Shown piece after piece: positions 10,551-22,937 of a DNA stretch of 64,000 nt. Numbering within the stretch: position 1 is the stretch's first letter; each line of letters begins with the position of its first letter. The DNA is from Apium graveolens (lineage: Eukaryota; Streptophyta; Magnoliopsida; Apiales; Apiaceae): NCBI RefSeq assembly GCF_009905375.1, contig NC_133653.1, positions 58,664,673-58,728,672 on the forward strand, read 5' to 3'. Under the pieces are notes generated by a model. That model had not been told where the DNA came from, ran no database searches, and was given only the letters and a program-made list of their open reading frames with translations. The position numbers and the translations under genes were made by a program.

Positions 10551-13500
10551 TCAAGTTGACAATAAAACGGCACTAACCACTTCTCGGTTTGCCGTGTCCC
10601 CATAGTAGTGCTTCAAACGCTGACCATTAACCTTGAATGCTTGGTCCGGATCATTCTCAAAAATCTCCACCGCTCCATGTGGAAACAAAGTTTTGACAAT
10701 AAAAGGTCCAGACCACCTTGATTTCAACTTCCCAGGAAAAAGTCGGAGACGAGAGTTGAATAAGAGAACTTGTTGCCCCAACACGAATAATTTAGGATGT
10801 AGCTTCCTATCGTGCCACCTTTTCACCTTTTCCTTGTACATTTTGTTGTTCTCATACGCTTGGAGTCGAAATTCATCAAGTTCATTAAGCTGAAGCATTC
10901 GCTTCTTTCCAGCTGTATCTAGATCCAGGTTCAACTTTTTCAACGCCCAATAGGCCTTATGCTCAAGCTCTGCAGGTAAATGACATCCCTTACCATACAC
11001 CAGTTGAAACGGGGACATACCAAGTGGAGTTTTGTATGCTGTTCTGTAAGCCCAAACAGCTTCATCGAGCTTTAAAGACCAATCCTTCCTTGACGGACAA
11101 ACAACCTTCTCTAGAATGCGCTTGATCTCTCTGTTAGATACTTCCGCTTGACCATTTATTTGTGGATGATAGGCAGTAGCAACTCGATGATTCACGTTAT
11201 AACGCTGCATCATAGAAGTGAACTTACGGTTGCAGAATTGCGACCCTTCATCACTTATGATTACTTGAGGCATTCCAAATCTTGTGAAAATCTGCTTATG
11301 AAGAAAATTCAGCACTGCCTTTGCATCATTTGTCGGTAGAGCTTTGACTTCTACCCATTTTGAGACATAATCGACTGCCAGCAAGATGTACTGATTGTTG
11401 CAGGACGAGACAAAAGGCCCCATAAAATCGATTCCCCAAACATCAAAGACCTCGACTTCAAGCATCACATTTAACGGCATCTCATCCTTTGTCATCAAAT
11501 TTCCCACTCTTTGGAAATGATCACACCTTAAAAAAAATTGATGAACATCCTTAAACAAGGTAGGCCAGAAAAAACCTGCTTGCAGAATACGAGCTGCCGT
11601 CTTCTCACCACCATAGTGTCCTCCATAAACTGTCGAGTGGCAGTCTCGTAATATCCCCTCCGTCTCACAGAATGGGATACATCTCCTGATGATCTGGTCA
11701 GCTCCCTGTCTAAATAAATACGGTTCATCCCACATATACCACTTCACCTCATGCAGAAACTTCTTCTTTTGAGCTGTGGTCAAATTAGGAGGCATTATAT
11801 TGCTGACAAGATAATTCACAATATCTGCAAACCATGGCTCTTCCTCCTGAACTGTGAACAACTGCTCATCCGGAAAAGATTTGTTGATCAATGTCTTATC
11901 ATGTGAAGTAGACTCGGGATTCTCCAATCTAGAGAGATGGTCAGCTACTTGATTCTCAGTACCTTTTCGATCCTTGATCTCTAACTCAAATTCCTGTAGT
12001 AAGAGCACCCAACGAATGAGTCTCGGCTTCGAATCCTTCTTGGAAACCAAATAGCGAATGGCCGCATGATCAGTGAATACTGTCACTTTTGTCCCAAGCA
12101 GATAAGATCGAAATTTTTCGAAACCAAAGACTATAGCCAAGAGCTCCTTCTCAGTAGTGGTGTAGTTCATTTGGGCCCCATTTAAGGTCTTGCAAGCATA
12201 GTAGACCACATGAAAGAAATTATTCTTGCGCTGCCCAAGAACTGCGCCTACCGCATAATCACTCGCATCATACATCATCTCAAAAGGCTCTGTCCAATCC
12301 GGTGTTGTAATAACTGGTGCAGTGATCAAACTCTTCTTAAGAGTCTCGAATGCCGTCAAACATTCATCATCTCATCATTAAATTTGAAAGACACATCCTT
12401 CTCAAGCAAGTTGCACAGCAGCTTAGATATCTTCGAAAAGTCCTTGATGAAACGCCGATAAAAACCCGCATGACCAAGAAAACTACGGACTCCTGTCACA
12501 GAAATAGGTGGTGGAAGATTTTCAATGACTCTCACCTTGGCTTTGTCCACCTCAAGACCCTTGCTAGAGACCTTATGCCCAAGAATAATGCCTTCACGCA
12601 CCATAAAATGACATTTTTCCCAATTGAGCACCAAATTAGTTTCCACACACCTTTTGAGCACGGCACGAAGATTATTCAAACATTCATCATACGAATGTCC
12701 AAAGACGGAGAAGTCGTCCATGAACACCTCGACATTATTGCCAATCATGTCAGAGAATATAGCCATCATACATCTCTGAAAAGTGGCCGGTGCGCCACAT
12801 AACCCAAACGAAACTCTGCGAAAAGCAAACGTGCCAAATGGACAAGTGAAGGTAGTCTTTTCTTGATCCTCTGGTGTAATACAAATCTGATTATACCCCG
12901 AGTAGCCATCCAGAAGACAATAATACTCATGACCAGCCAACCTGTCAAGCATCTGATCAATAAACGGAAGAGGGAAGTGATCCTTCCTCGTGGCCTTGTT
13001 CAACTTTCGGTAGTCCATACATACTCTCCATCCTGTGACTGTTCGAGTAGGGATGAGCTCGTTCTTCTCATTTGCTACCACAGTAATACCTCCTTTCTTA
13101 GGCACACATTGCACGGGGCTCACCCAAGAACTGTCAGAAATAGGATAAATGATTCCTGCATCCAGCCACTTCAGAATTTCTTTCTTCACCACCTCTTTCA
13201 TGATAGGATTAAGTCTGCATTGTTGCTCAACAGTTGGCTTACTACCCTCATCGAGCAGAATCTTATGCATGCAATATGAAGGGCTGATCCCCTTGATGTC
13301 TGCTATGGTCCATCCAATAGCCGATTTGAATTCTCTCAAAATCCTTAAGAGTTTGTCCTCCTCACTACCTGAAAGGTCAGATGCAATAATAACAGGTAAT
13401 GTAGATGCATCACCTAAAAAAACATACCTCAAGTGTTCAGGCAATGGCTTAAGCTCCAAGGTGGGTGCTTCCTCAATTGATGGTTTGAGCTTTCCTTCAA

Positions 13501-14150
13501 CATTTTTGAGGTCAGAAGTACCAAGAGATTCAAACGGCATGTCCAGCTTTCGCCTCCAGGGAGAAGCATTAAGATATTGTAATTGCGCATTGCCATCCTC
13601 ATCAACACTGTCAAAATCCCCCACTAAGGCCTTTTCTAATGCATCAGACATTAGCATATGATTGAGTTCTGAAATAACCGCAGAATCAATCAAATCCACT
13701 TTTAAGCACTCCTCATCTTCTGTAGGGAATTTCATTGCTTTGAATACATTGAAGGTCACATCCTGATCATGCACCCTCATTGTAAGTTCACCTTTCTGTA
13801 CATCTATCAAGGTACGACCAGTAGCCAAGAAAGGTCTTCCCAAGATTATGGGAATCTTCTTATCTTCCTCGAAATCCAGAATAACAAAGTATGCAGGAAA
13901 GAAGAGCTTATCCACCTTGACTAGCACACCCTCCACTATGCCTCTTGGGTAAGTAATAGAACGATCAGCCAATTTTAGAGACATGTCGGTGGGCTTTGGA
14001 TCAGGCAAATCCAACTTTTTAAAGATCGAAAACGGCATCAGATTGATGCTTGCTCCCAAATCGCAAAGGCATTTGTCAAAAGACAACTTGCCAATGGTGC
14101 AAGGAATGGTGAAGCTACTTGGATCTTTAAGCTTTGGAGGTAACTTTTAC
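10551..14150 (-). pseudogene. Athila pol (protease, RT, RNase H, integrase)
   Basis: Minus-strand pol in two long open segments. 14086-12356 holds protease (CDLGASINLMPF, near 14050-14065) and RT (YCLLDGYSGYNQI; FMDD at 12713-12724, with DFSVFG following). 12359-10551 holds RT thumb, RNase H ([22 protein letters not shown]) and integrase: finger about 11640-11510, core with [15 protein letters not shown] and [12 protein letters not shown], and a basic C-terminus. The segments are offset by a small duplication-type frameshift at about 12356-12370. The second finger Cys is replaced (CDHF where CDxC is usual). A stop at about 14147 separates it from the gag end. Apart from these lesions it is fairly well preserved. 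Confidence 0.87.
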
Positions 14151-15792
14151 TGCAGCACAGCACTGCATTCTTCCGTTAGAGCAACGGTCTCAAGGTCATC
14201 CAGTTTCACTTTCCTTGAAAGAATACTCTTCATAAACTTCGCATATCTAGGCATTTGCTCCAGAGCCTCAGCAAAAGGTATATTGATGTGAAGTTTCTTG
14301 AACACCTCCAGAAACTTACTGAACTGCTTATCCAGCTTTTGTTGTTGCAATCTCTTAGGGAAAGGTGGTGGATGATAGAGCTATTTCTCCCGTGTATTAC
14401 CCTCAGGAAGAGTGTGTTCAACAGTAGTCTTCCTTGGTTCCGCTGCTTTCTCCTTTTGCTTAACTTCTTCATCTCCAACTTCAGCTTCTCCTTCTTTTTC
14501 CTTTTCAGCATCAGCAACTTTCTCAGACCTTAAGGTAATAGCCTTGACTTGCTCTTTAGCTTCCTTCCTGCCTGGCACTTCCGTGTCACTAGGAAGTGTG
14601 TCAGGTTGGCGATTGAGCACTACATTGGCTATTTGACCGATTTGATTTTCCAAGGTCTTGATCGACACCGCCTGACTCTTGCATAACAGCTTAAGTTCCT
14701 CAAAATCAGCACTAGTGGGTGCAGCTGCACCTCCCTGTTGAGGATATGATTGCCTTTGAGCATACTGCTGTGGTTGTTGGAATCCAGGTGGATTGAACTG
14801 TTTACTCACACCTTGCTGATATGGTGGCTGAATAGCATTCTGATTATTACCCCGGCTGAAATTTGGATGATTTCTGTTGTTAGGATGATAAGTAGCTGGC
14901 ACAGGCTGCTGTTGTCGCTGATAATTGTTCACATACTGAACAGATTCATTAACAAGAGAACACTGATCTGTAGCATGAGAACCTGCACAAAGCTCATAGA
15001 CCATAGCTATTTTATTGACTCCATAGGTAGCTAGAGAATCGACCTTCATAGACAACGCTTGGAGCTGCGCTGCAGTAGCGGTGGCTGTATCGACTTCCAG
15101 AATACCTACTACCTTCCCAGGCATCATCCTTTGAGTTGGGTTTTGATGCTCATTTGCAGCCATAGTCTCAATAAGATTATAAGCCTCAGTATAGCTTTTG
15201 GCCCACAAGGCGCCTCCAGCTGCTGCATCGAGCATGGGCCGAGATTGGGCCCCTAAACCATTATAAAAACCAGTGATCACCATCCAATCGGGCATTCCAT
15301 GATGTGGACATTTTCTCAACATTTCCTTGTAGTGTTCCCAAGCTTCACACATAGATTCTGTAGGTTGCTGCGCAAACTGAGTAAGAGCACTCCTTATAGC
15401 AGCAGTCTTGGCCATTGGATAAAACTTCACCAAAAACTTTTACGCAAGATCTTGTCAAGTAGTGATGGACCCAGCTGGTTCAGAATGTAACCAGTCCTTA
15501 GCTTTATCCCTCAGTGAGAATGGGAAAAGCCTCAGCTTGATAGCCTCATCAGTCACACCATTATATTTGAAAGTACTGCAGATCTCGACAAAATTCCTTA
15601 TGTGCATGTTGGGGTGTTCAGTCGCAACTCCTCCGAAAGAAACAGAGTTCTGCACCATCTGAATAGTGCCCGGCTTGATTTCAAAGGTGTTAGCTTGGAT
15701 AGCCGGATGAAGAATGCTTGACTGAATGTCATCAATTTTAGGCCGAGAAAATCCATAAGAGCTGGATCTGCCGGAACAATACGATCACCCAT
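14151..15792 (-). pseudogene. Athila gag
   Basis: Minus-strand gag. The start (ATG at 15790-15792, MGDRIVPADP) is followed by a frameshift near 15745. The capsid-like region continues in another frame (SVSFGGVATEHPNMHIRNF, LRDKAKDWLHSEPAG) to stops near 15455 and 15435, then stays open 15433-14381. The zinc knuckle reads YELCAGSHATDQC, so the first Cys of CX2CX4HX4C is replaced by Tyr. A Gln/Pro/Asn-rich stretch and a Glu/Lys-rich stretch follow, then a stop near 14381. The segment 14350-14151 bridges to protease. Confidence 0.85.
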
Positions 15793-16038
15793 GATTACTG
15801 GTTCTTTCTGCTCACTTCCTGAATCCGAATCTTCAAAGTCTATCTTCTCCGGAATATCAAGAACTCCGTCAGTCTCCTCGATTGTATCTAAAGTCCTCTT
15901 GCGAGTACGAGAATGAGTTTACATAAACGCTCGCTAAAGTACCTGTAACACAACCAGAAACAATAAGTAACACGTCTTAATCACTGAGTCCTAATGACCA
16001 ATGATGGTAAGTACATAAACTAAATAAATACGCCGAGT

Positions 16039-16056
16039 CCCCGGCGGCGGCGCCAA
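16039..16056 (-). other. Athila primer binding site
   Basis: On the minus strand TGGCGCCGCCGCCGGGGA follows the 5' LTR end after a short spacer, matching the TGGCGCC... PBS class of Athila/Tat elements. 15793-16038 is leader sequence with no ORF. Confidence 0.82.
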
Positions 16057-16061
16057 AAACT

Positions 16062-17490
16062 TGTTAAGGCGAAAACACGCGCTAATATTCATGCAAGTAT
16101 TCGCGTTCGCAAGTAATATAGAATACTTTCTAGTTCCTTCCCACAGAGACTCAGACTAATTATGTTCAATTAAACTCACTCACCAATGTATGATTACTTC
16201 TCAATGTTAAGACAATAACACTTAGATTTGATTAACTAATTATGAACTATAATTAACTACTAGAATTAAACACTTAATTAACACGTAGAATTAACAATAT
16301 TAAAACACTCATGAGATCACAACTTCATTACTACTTCCTACAGTAGTCATTGTTATTACCTTTAGCATGCAACAGCGATGATATTAATCGAATAACACGA
16401 AACTGATAAAAGCCAACTTTCATTGTACTAATACCATTCTACCAAACATCCACAATTAAGATAGAAGTTGAATAGGCATCAATTATGTTGATTCCCTATA
16501 TGTCTACAGAAATTGACAACATAATGATTTAAGAACAAGTTATTCCTTTTGATTACACAGGGCGAATAAAACGGTTAGAGTTACCCACTAATCATGCAGA
16601 CTCGTACATGAACCTATGCTAGCATGGCAAGTTCTAAATCTCGAGATCCACCGTCGCTTCACAAGAGATTAACACCCTATCTTATATGTTCGCGACGCAC
16701 ATAAGACGAATACGCACAACTAATACTAGATATCATACAAGCATCACACACTAAGGTATTAAACAACTAACTAAAAAAGTACATAGTAAATCCGTTACGA
16801 CCCCATGATCACGATTAGCCCATGTTAGCACTCATCGTCATCATGGGTTCATATGAAAACATGATAAATAAACACAAAAGAATAATAACTAAACTAATTA
16901 TATTAAACCAGAGTACGTCACAAGAGTAAATAGGTTTAAAGCAAAGAAAACTAGCATCCAACGTTACAACGAAATAAAGAATCACAAGAAAATATGCTTC
17001 CTCTTCGTTGTGATGTGCTAAAACGGTCTTCTTCCTTATCTCCTTCGCTCCTTGATTAATACAACGATCCAACACACGTGAAACGTCTCTGAAATCTACT
17101 TATATAGGAGTCCCATAAAACCCAGATTACTCAGAAGTTGGAAGCCAAACAGAATTAGAAGTCTAAAATATTAAATCTGAAATTACGACCCTGCACGGTC
17201 GCTCAGCATCCTGTGCGGCCGCTCAGCATAGCTGAGCGGGCGCTCAGACCCCTTCTGGAAAAATGGTCTGTTTGCTCCGTTTCTTCGTTGTAATCTGCTC
17301 CTCTCTTCCCACTTGCAATGCTAGACACATGCCAAGGCCTATTATTGATGAATTCTCCCCCGAAATGCAACTAATACCCTGAAATGCACAAACACTAGAA
17401 AAACGCATCAAATACACAAAATACTTGATTTCAAGACACCAATTTAAGCTATTATAAGACGTTCTAAGTGGTATAAAATGCCACTTATCA
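16062..17490 (-). repeat. Athila 5' LTR, 1429 bp
   Basis: In element orientation it begins TGATAAGTGG at 17490 and ends CCTTAACA at 16062. It carries TATATAA at 17100-17106 and, upstream of it, the palindrome CGCTCAGC-ATA-GCTGAGCG at 17220-17238. Sirevirus gag resumes at 17491. A target duplication cannot be checked because the left junction is deleted. Confidence 0.87.
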
Positions 17491-19128
17491 AAGGGCAGGG
17501 GCTTGCAGTAGAAAGTGAAGATTCATTGAGCCAAGATGACATGGAAGACATTGATAAACATTTAGCATTTCTTTCCAGAAGATTTTCCAAGCTCAAGTTC
17601 AAAAAGAACTTTGGAGCAGCCAAGCCAAATAGAAACATGGTGGATAAATCAAAATTCAAATGTTTCAAATGTGGCTTGGCAGGGCACTTTTCCAGTGAGT
17701 GTAGAAAGTCAGATTTCAGCAAGAAAAACTTTGAGCCTATTGATTTAAGCAAAAATACTTTGAACTGCTCAAACAAAAGGAAAGGGCTTTCATAACACAA
17801 GAAAATGACTGGGAAGTAGATGGTCTGGATGAAGATGAAGATGTCAGCTATGTTAATCTAGCCCTAATGGCCAAGTCTGATGAAACAGAAACAAGTTCTT
17901 CAAGTAATCAGGTAATTACTACAAACCTTGCACATTTATCTAAAGATGAGTGTAATGAGGCTATAAATGACATGTATACTGAGTTATATCATTTGCGTGT
18001 TACACTTAAGTCTCTTACTAAAGAAAATGCTAAAATCAAAGAAAACAATTTGTTTTTGAGTGAGAGAAATAATGTGCTTGAGTCTTAGTTCATTGATTTT
18101 GAAAAGTTAAGAATTGAGTGTAAAATTGCCAAGGAGGAATTAACTGAGTCCTTGAAGAAAGAAGAAATTTTGAAGAAGCAGCTCGAGCATGAACAGGAGG
18201 TGATTAAGGCATGGAAAACATCTAGGGATGTCCATGCTCAAATCACCAAAGTTCAAGGAATTGAGTCTTTCTGTGATGTAGCCTGGAAAAAGAACAAAGA
18301 GAAACTAGAATCAAATTTGGTAGATGGAGTGCTAACAGATGTAGACTCGACGAATGATGAGGATCATCCGTTGGATTACAAAAAGGGTTATCCATCGAAT
18401 GATGAAAATACTCATCCGTCGGTTGTTAGAAAGCCTATCAGTAAAGCCAAACTTGTTAAGCTGAATGAAAAGTATGGATCTGTTTCCAAGAACTTTGTTT
18501 CAGGAGAATCGAGTCAAGTTAAGAAAGGGAAAAAGGCTAATGTTGGTCACATGACTGTCAAACAGTTAAGTGACACACTTGAAAAGATTGAGGTAAAACC
18601 AGAGGATAAAAAGAAAAATAATAGAAATGGTAAAGTAGGGATTAACAAACACAATAACTACACACCAGATAAATATGCTCCTAGAAAATTTGTGTCAAGT
18701 GTGGTAGTGTAAATCATTTGTCTGTTAATTGCAAATCTGTCATGCCTACTTCCATGTCTGTGCCACCTCACTTTCCTAACATAAATGCCATGCCTCCCAT
18801 GCCTATGAATGCTATGTCTACACAGAATATGAATGCACAGTTTGCTAATATGCCATTTGCACCTAATCCTTATTATGCTGCATTTAGTATGCCACAAATA
18901 CCATTTAGCATACCTTACTGGAATAACATGTTTACTAATAGCATGCCATTCCCTGTTGGTTATAATATGCATGATAATTCTCTTGCAATGAATGGTTTCA
19001 AAGGCCCAACTCAAATGACCAAGGATGAATCTGATATCCCCAAGTCAAATGAGATAAAGCCTAAGAAACAGAAAAAGAAAGCTAACAAGGTAGGACCCAA
19101 GGAAACTTGGGTACCAAAATCAACTTGA
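17491..19128 (+). pseudogene. Sirevirus gag, C-terminal part (first tandem unit)
   Basis: Continues the gag interrupted by Athila. It includes the first zinc knuckle (CFKCGLAGHFSSEC, CX2CX4HX4C), a long acidic coiled-coil-like region (LTKENAKIKENNLFLSERNN), the Ser/Pro-Asp linker carrying the CGACGGAT repeats (about 18346-18421), a damaged second knuckle, and a Met/Pro/Asn-rich tail (MPPMPMNAMSTQNMNAQF). Frames break near 17750, at TAG 18086-18088 and near 18690. The gag stop is TGA 19126-19128. Confidence 0.84.
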
Positions 19129-19148
19129 TTTGATTTTGATGTGTGCAG
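19126..19148 (+). promoter_or_regulatory. gag-pol junction with splice-acceptor-like sequence
   Basis: Gag stop TGA, then a second TGA at 19137-19139 in the pol frame, then TGTGTGCAG ending at 19148. Pol is open only after the second stop. Identical in arrangement to 31172-31194, 38490-38512 and 45119-45141. The role as an acceptor site is inferred. Confidence 0.45.
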
Positions 19149-22100
19149 GGAAACAGAAAGAATCTCTGGTACTTGGATAGTGATTGTTCAAGGCACATGA
19201 CTGGTGATTCTACCCTGCTCACAGAGTTCAAGGAGAGAGCTGGCCCAAGTATCACTTTTGGAGATGACAGCAAGGGTTATATTGTGGGATATGGCTTGAT
19301 TTCAAAGGACAATGTCATCATTGAGGAAGTTGCCTTAGTGGATGGTCTCAAACACAACTTTTTGAGTATCAGCCAGCTTTGTGATAACGGCAACTCAGTA
19401 ACCTTCAACTCAGAAGCCTGTGTTGTGACTAATAAAAGAAGCAACAAAGTGGTTCTCACTGAATTGAGAAAAGGAAATGTGTACCTAGCTGATTTTAATT
19501 CATCTAATGCAGAATCTATTACTTGTCTTCTAGGTAAAGCAAGTCAGGATGAAAGTTGGCTATGGCACAAGAAGCTATCCCATTTAAACTTCAAGACCAT
19601 GAATGAGCTAGTAAAGAAAGTACTGGTTAGAGGCATTCCTCTAGTGGAGTTTTCTAAGGATGGACTGTGTGATGCCTGCCAAAAAGGGAAGCAGATTAAA
19701 GCATCATTCAGGAAGAAACTTGATTCAACAATTGAAGAACCTTTGCAACTGCTACACATGGATTTGTTTGGACCAGTCAATGTGTTGTCCATTTCAAGGA
19801 AAAGATTTTTCCTAGTAATTGTAGATGATTTCTCAAAGTTCTCTTCGACATATTTCCTAAAGTCTAAGGATGAGGCTAGTGAAATTATCATCAATCACAT
19901 AAGGCAAATCAATAATCATCCTGATTTCAAGGTTAGAAGAATCAGGAGTGACAATGGAACTGAGTTCAAGAATTCTGTCATGAGAGTATTTTATGAGGAA
20001 AATGAGATTCTGCATGAATTTTCAGCAGCAAAAACTCCACAACAAAATGGAGTAGTGGAAAGAAAGAACATATCATATATTTTTGGGCTGAAGCTGTTAA
20101 TACCGCATGCTACACTCAGAATATTTCTCTGGTTAATCAAGCAAGATGCATGACCCCTATCAATTGTTCAAGAATAAGAAGCCAACTCTAAATTTTCTTC
20201 ATGTCTTTGGCTGCAAATGCTATAGTCTGAGAAATAAAACTGATCAAAATGGGAAGTTTGATGCTAAAGTAGATGAAGGAATTTTTGTTGGATATGCTGT
20301 TGGTAAAGCATATAGAGTCTATAATCTAAGAACCAACATTATTGTAGAATCAATACATGTTGTGTTTGATGATAAAAAGATTGAAGGACTGCAAGATGGA
20401 GATTATCATGAGAGCCTCAAATTCGACAATGTGGAGATGGTTAGTGATGACAGTGATGATGAAAGTGATCAAGAAATAGTATATAAGGATAATGTAGAAA
20501 AATATGCTACCAATGAAGCACAAAACTCAATATCTGTCGAGTTGCATAATGCTTCATCCGTCGGGAGGCAGTCTGCGTTATCCGTCGGGAGACAACCAGC
20601 TTCATCCATCAGTACTCAAAAGGAGCAGGAAGTCAAGATAGATCACCTACAAAAAGTTCCCCTTTCTCAAATCAAAGATCCACAAACTCAGGGGGAGTTT
20701 CTAACAATCAAAACTCAATCACACATCAAGACAACAATGAGGCCTCTTCATCTAGAGCTAATCTACCTCAACAAAGGAAATGGACAAAAGATCACCCCTT
20801 TGAGCTAATAATTGGTGATGTTTCTTCTAGAGTTCAAACAAGGAGAGCAACTCAAGAAGAATGTCTGTACAGCAGCTTTCTTTCCAAGGAAGAACCAAAG
20901 AAGGTAGAAGAAGCTTTGTTGGATCCTGATTGGATTTTAGCTGTGCAGGAGGAGCTAAACCAATTTGAAAGGAATAATGTATGGAAGCTGGTGTCCAAAC
21001 CTAAAAGAAAGAATCCAATAGACACCAAATGGGTATTCAAAAACAAGATGGATGAAAATGGCATAGTAGTTAGGAACAAAGCTAGATTGGTTGCTAAAGG
21101 CTATTGTCAACAAGAAGGAATAGATTTTGATGAAACATTTGCTCCCGTCGCGAGACTTGAAGCCATCAGAATCTTCTTAGCCTATCCAACTCATGCCAAT
21201 TTCGAGGTCTATCAAATGGATGTCAAAAGTGCCTTTTTGAATGGTGATTTAGAGGAGGAAGTCTATATCAGTCAACCTCCTAGTTTTGAAGATCCAAATT
21301 TTCCAGAACATGTCTATTATCTTTTGAAAGCACTATATGGACTGAAGCAAGCACCTAGAGCCTGGTATGATACTTTATCAAAGTTCCTTTTGGAAAATCA
21401 CTTCACAAGAGGCACTGTAGATAAAACTTTATTTTCAAAAATATTAATGGCTCTGGTATACTTGTTCAAATTTATGTAGATGATATTATTTTTGGCTCTA
21501 CAGATGAGAAACTTTGCAAAAAGTTTGACAAATTGATGCAAAGTAAGTATGAAATGAGTATGATGGAAGAACTAACTTACTTTCTTAGTTTAGAAGTTAA
21601 GCAAGTTAGTGATGGAATATTCATTAGTCAAACTAAATACATTTTTGATCTTTTAAAGAAGTTTGATCTAGTGGATTGCAATCTGTAAAAACTCCCATGG
21701 CCACTACAACTAAGCTTGAATTAAACACTACTCAAAATTCTGTGGATATTTCAATTTATAGGGGCATGGTTGGCTCACTTCTGTAATTAACAGCTAGTAG
21801 GCCAGATATAATGTTTGCTAAATGTTTATGTGCTAGATTTCAGGCTGATCCTAGAGAATCTCACTTAATAGCTATTAAGAGAATTTTCAGATATCTCAAG
21901 GGAACACCAAAACTTGGCATTTGGTACCCTAGAGATTCTAGTTTTCATCTAACTGGTTATTCGGATGCAGATTATGCAGGTTGTAGAATTGATAGAAAAA
22001 GTACAACAGGAACCTGTCAATTTCTAGGAAACAAGCTTGTGTCCTGATTCAGTAAAAAGCAAAATTCAGTTTCTATTTCTACAGTTGAAGCTGAATATAT

Positions 22101-22444
22101 TGCTGCTGGCAGTTGCTGTGCACAGATTTTATGGATGAAAAATTTAATTGCTAGACTATGGTTTGCAAGTTGAAAGGATTCCTATTTTCTGTGATAACAG
22201 AAGTGCAATTGCCATCACTGAAAATCCAGTACAACATTCAAGGACAAAGCACATAGATATCAAGTACCACTTCATAAGGGAACATGTAATGAATGGTACT
22301 GTAGAACTACATTTTGTTCCAAGTGAGAAGCAGCTTGCAGATATCTTTACCAAGACACTGGATGAATCCACCTTTTCAAGGTTGGTAAGTGAGTTAGGTA
22401 TGCTCAATTTTTCCCAAATCCTTATGAGATTGTTTGCAAGTTAA
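19140..22444 (+). pseudogene. Sirevirus pol (first tandem unit), degenerate
   Basis: Order is protease, integrase, RT, RNase H (copia order). Protease reads YLDSDCSRHMTG, so the Gly of the DSG triad is Asp. The integrase finger (WHKKLSHLNFKT...CDACQKG) and core ([16 protein letters not shown]) are present. About 63 bp are missing after VVERKN (near 20068), followed by a frame change near 20150. The linker 20535-20615 carries motif repeats. RT ([12 protein letters not shown]) is open 20916-21479, and the YVDD box is in a shifted frame after about 21440. RNase H retains GYSDADYAG (21955-21981). Further stops occur near 21785 and 22048. Confidence 0.85.
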
Positions 22445-22937
22445 AATGCAGCAAGAAATTTAATTGATTTTTCAGTCTGGGATGAAATTTTGGCTAAGTC
22501 AAAATTTATATCTCGACGGATGATCTTTATCCATCGAGTTTGATCATCCGTCGGAATACTATTTGCTAATAAAAGTCAATTATTTTTCTGGAATATTTTA
22601 TGACTCGACGAATAACAGTTTATTCTCATCCGTCGAATTATCTTAATCTTAGTCATTAATTTCCTGAACATTATCCATCGAGTATACTTACAGTTTGTAA
22701 GCATAACACGACGGATAATGGGTAGAATTTTTACTGTTTAATTTTAAAACGGCTATTTTTGGCAATTTTTATTGGTTACTTTATTTTACTTTATTATTTT
22801 TAACAGTTATTTTTGAGATTATAAAAGCTTATTTCATTTCAATCGCTTTTCTTTTATCATTCTCAAATTAATTGCTCAAATTTCATTATCTCTCAAAGCA
22901 CTTACTCTCTTTCTCTTCAAGCTCTTATTCTCTAACA
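22445..22937 (+). promoter_or_regulatory. pol-ORF3 spacer: CGACGGAT cluster plus TATA box
   Basis: Noncoding. It holds CGACGGAT repeats in both orientations at 22514-22716, including CGACGGATGATC paired with GATCATCCGTCG, then TATAAAA at 22820-22826 and a CT-rich leader to the ORF3 ATG at 22938, 111 nt after the box. Proposed internal promoter; inference from conservation. Confidence 0.5.

Larger units (their letters stand above)
6995..17490 (-). mobile_element. Athila-like Ty3/gypsy retrotransposon, 3' LTR truncated
   Basis: Minus-strand element with 5' LTR 16062-17490, PBS 16039-16056, gag, protease, RT, RNase H, integrase (10551-15792), a third ORF (8934-10109), PPT and 3' LTR 6995-7731. 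The 3' LTR matches only 16734-17490, so about 670 bp of its distal end is gone together with about 390 bp of the flanking Sirevirus gag. The TGGCGCC-type PBS, protease motif DLGAS, RT box FMDD and an ORF after integrase are typical of the Athila lineage. Confidence 0.88.

Noticed and set aside
18658..19014. His/Arg-rich minus-strand ORF (also 30611-31060, 37950-38336, 44540-45007)
   Set aside because: Antisense of the Met-rich Gag tail (ATG codons give CAT, His); not an independent gene.
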